From the NCBI GenBank assembly GCA_033961575.1, contig CM066736.1, positions 93,061,852 to 93,125,851 on the forward strand: a DNA stretch of 64,000 nt, written 5' to 3'. The stretch is from Aselliscus stoliczkanus. Lineage: Eukaryota > Chordata > Mammalia > Chiroptera > Hipposideridae. How positions within the stretch are numbered: the stretch's first letter is position 1; every line of letters begins with the position of its first letter. The translations under genes were made by a program, and so were the position numbers. The notes beneath the pieces are model-generated. The model did no database searches. It was not told the origin of the DNA and was given only the letters and a program-made list of their open reading frames with translations. Positions 61,431 to 64,000 of the stretch are shown here, piece by piece.

Positions 61431-61608
61431 GACGCACATGAAGAAAAGATGTGCAAGGCTGGCCCTGTTTGGGCTGTCAGCATGGTAACCTTAAGCAGGT
61501 GAGACTAGAAGGTGGGAGTCAAAGGGAAAATATTTTTCTTCATTAGACACTTTTAGAGTCTTTTCATTACTTACAATGAATAAGTAATTTGTCATTTAAA
61601 AAATTTTA

Positions 61609-62024
61609 GGGGCTGGCAGAGTGGCGCATTCATTAAGAGCTGGTTTTGGGATGCCAGTGGCCCCGGTTCGGATCCCACATGAAGGCCAGTGACACTGCCC
61701 TCTACAGCTAACAACAGCTCCACCTGGAGCTGGGCTGTGCGAGCCCCGATGACGGTGTAGGCTGCAGACCCTGCTGCATGGGCTGCCATAGGCTACAGTG
61801 AGTGGCCGGCAGCCAGCATGAGTTGCCAATAGCCGCGGTGAGCGACCATCCAGAGGACAGGGACCCATCTGCCTCATCCGGGAAGAGCGCAATGACGATA
61901 CCAACATGGGCAAATGAAGCAACATCCTTCACAACTAGACTGAAGAACAAAAAGATAGCAACTTGTCTGTTCCCCTTCCCCGATTCCCCAATGCTGCTCC
62001 CCTCCCCCAATCCCCAATTAAAAA
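61609..62024 (+). repeat. tRNA-derived SINE, long subtype
   Basis: Shares the full body with the 4.4- and 40.4-kb copies, but the final AATAAA has decayed to CCCCAATTAAAA. AT-rich duplications (AAAATTTTAG/AAAATTTAG type) flank it. Confidence 0.88.
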
Positions 62025-62124
62025 AAAAAATTTAGAAATAAATTAGTCATTTTTGATACTCCCTCCAATCACATACTCATTGCTACTGCACGAGTCTGAC
62101 TGACCCTTACCTTTTGCACAGTTT

Positions 62125-62600
62125 TGCAAGAGCTTCCTACTGGCCTCCCTGCATCCACCCTGAGCCCTACTAAACCAGCCTCCATACTCCATATGCAGCA
62201 AGGAGACATTTTTAAAATGCAAATCAGATTTTGTCAACCAACCCTCCAACCTGAAATGGCTGCCCATTGCTCTCCACAGAGAGCCCCCATCCTCTGCCTG
62301 TCCTTTGGCTGATGCATCTCCCATCACTGACACCCACCGTTTGCTCCCAATCTGCTGTGTGTTGCCTTTGTCATTGTCTGAACCACCATGTGCCTCAGGG
62401 CTTACAGACATGATGATTCTGCTGCATGGGAAGTTCTTCCTCTCCTCTTGCTCAACCCATGGGTCTGGGATTTAATATCACTTCCTTCATCAGGGTGGCC
62501 TCTCCCCTGAAGACTAGGTTAGACCTCCCTGTTATAGTTTGGCATGGCCCTCTGTACTTTTCCTCCATAGTTCTTATCATAATGATCTAGTTAATAACAT
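62125..62600 (+). repeat. LINE-2 fragment
   Basis: Begins directly after the 61.6-kb SINE. It contains AAATGCAAATCAGATTTTGTCA, CAACCTGAAATGGCTGCCCATTG and TATCACTTCCTTCATCAGGGTGGCC, in L2 order. Confidence 0.75.
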
Positions 62601-62689
62601 AGTTATTTGTATAATTGTTTGTGGTGGCAGGGATAAAAGAAAAACTATTAATCTATAAGTGCTTGCATTATCTCTTCTTGCCCCCTGCT

Positions 62690-64000
62690 TTGGGAGAGAA
62701 ATGGCTCAGACAAGAAGGCCTCGGGTCTAACCCAACTCGGAGATTCTGAACTTGCCCTTGTCTTCCTCATACCCATCACCCAGCTGGGAGAGTTCTCCTG
62801 GTTCAAATATTTCCCTCCACTCTCTTATTCATCTAGCCAACCAGCTTGTTCTGAGAATTGGTTATGACAAAGCCCTCTGGGGTGCTGCTGAGTTTGCAGA
62901 CTTCTCCAGCCAGCTCGAGTGAGGCACTACTGCAGCACGGGACTCTCCCAATCTCCAGATGGCTTTCTTCTGCACCTCCCACCCTTCAGAGACCCTCGCC
63001 AAGGGGGCTCCCAGAGGCTGCCAGCATGGCAGCAAGAAACCCCAGCCTGACCTGCAGCTTCAGAATTTCAATCCGAATTCCCACTCTGCATGATTAGGGG
63101 TCATCTGTTCCTTCTTCCACCCGCTAATCACCTGTCCACTGAGGACTGGAGACCTGGACAGATCCTGGGCTGGGTCTTGGAGGCCCGGTGTGTTCCCACG
63201 TGCTCCTGAGGCGGGTGCTGGGTCGAGAGTTCGGTGGACTCCGACAGACTGGCCCGTGGGGCTGAGCACTATGACTCACTGCTCCCAGAGAACACTGTTT
63301 CCCGACAAGCTCCCCAGAGTGAACACACCCACATGCAGGTGGTCCCCTTGGAGCTACAACCGCATGTCCCAACAGCACACGCATCTCAGAAGCAGTCCTG
63401 GATGCTGCAGGCAGGGGCCTCGGTATGTGGCGCTGGTGGGGGAGCACTCTTGGCTTGCTTCCTCCAGTCTCTAGTAGGGTCCTCCTGTCCCCCTGCTTCC
63501 CCAAGATGGACAAAGTCAAAGGGGTTTTTTCTTGCCCAGCACCCAACCTGTCTGAGGGGTCTCACTAGCTCCATGGCTGCTGCCACTCAGGGCCTGCCTG
63601 GGCTTCTGCCTGGGTGCTGAGCCCCTATACTCACAGCACTCCTTATGGTGAGTCAGAGAAATGTTTTGAGTCCTGTCAGGACTCGAGGTCACAGTGGCCA
63701 CTACTCAGGACCTGCACTAGATGTGCCCAAGCCCAGTAGATGAGCCACCCACAGCCTGGGGGAACACAGCCTGGGAATAGGCTGCCAATTCAAACCCCCA
63801 GAGCCTGCAGTGCTGCCCTGGGGCCTTTCAGACTCGGTGGTGAGTGCTCAGGCCTCGATCCTGACTCTTGTTCTGACTCCACTTCTTACAGATCTCAGGT
63901 GACTTCCCCTTCCTGAATGTGGCAGGCTGCTGTTGGTTTCCCCAGCCTCTCTCGGTTCTCCCCTCCTTCTGGGCACATGGCTGCCCAACTAGAGATTATC
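62690..64000. other. Upstream flank at window end, no gene
   Basis: GC-moderate sequence without exon signals. A MIR-like trace (GACTCCACTTCTTACAGATCTCAGGTGACTTCC) is near 63865-63905. Confidence 0.45.

Noticed and set aside
1..64000. CRISPR arrays, operons or bacterial/phage genes
   Set aside because: No direct-repeat/spacer arrays or compact coding. Sequence is mammalian.

Overview
This is mammalian nuclear DNA. It has one multi-exon gene with GT-AG introns, two CpG islands, and many interspersed repeats (MIR, L2, L1, MLT1-type LTRs). There are also eight tRNA-derived SINEs, each flanked by target-site duplications. The long SINE subtype ends in a tail of repeated 'ttcccc' blocks followed by 'ccccaataaaatct', which resembles the VES-type SINEs of bats. 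My best guess is therefore a bat, probably Yinpterochiroptera, but this rests on remembered repeat consensus and is moderate at best.

The only protein-coding gene I can support is LMO1 (LIM domain only 1, rhombotin-1) on the minus strand. Its coding exons lie at 47864-47840 (proximal first exon), 17353-17140, 14609-14484 and 12842-12737. A second first exon lies at 52608-52587. The proximal form encodes 156 residues with two intact LIM domains (24-77 and 88-141). The distal form encodes 155 residues and differs only at the N-terminus. The 3' UTR probably ends near 12460. Each first exon sits in its own CpG island.

Layout: 1-12.4 kb is the downstream flank, with L2, MIR, two SINE types, a (TC)n and a (TG)n tract, and a conserved-looking AT-rich block at 10.37-10.59 kb with a palindromic GATA pair. 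12.46-17.4 kb holds exons 4 to 2. 17.4-47.8 kb is the 30.5-kb intron 1, which carries several blocks that look like conserved regulatory DNA (around 20.4, 24.0, 30.1, 38.9, 43.7 and 45.1 kb), a palindromic mariner remnant nested in an L1 (31.5-33.1 kb), two MLT1-like LTRs, and a local duplication with an 'empty' SINE site (40.4 and 42.5 kb). 47.2-53.1 kb contains both promoters. 53.1-64 kb is the upstream flank, dominated from 57.6 to 61.4 kb by nested L1 fragments.

The window looks like a developmental transcription-cofactor locus: a tiny, strongly constrained protein, alternative promoters, and a long first intron rich in candidate enhancers. LMO1 bridges LDB1 with GATA and bHLH (TAL1/E-protein) factors, so the GATA and E-box sites in candidate enhancers suggest possible auto- or cross-regulation. 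That is inference. I found no new protein system. The most unusual items are the matched pair of first exons, the fold-back mariner, and the duplicated site that preserves a pre-insertion allele.
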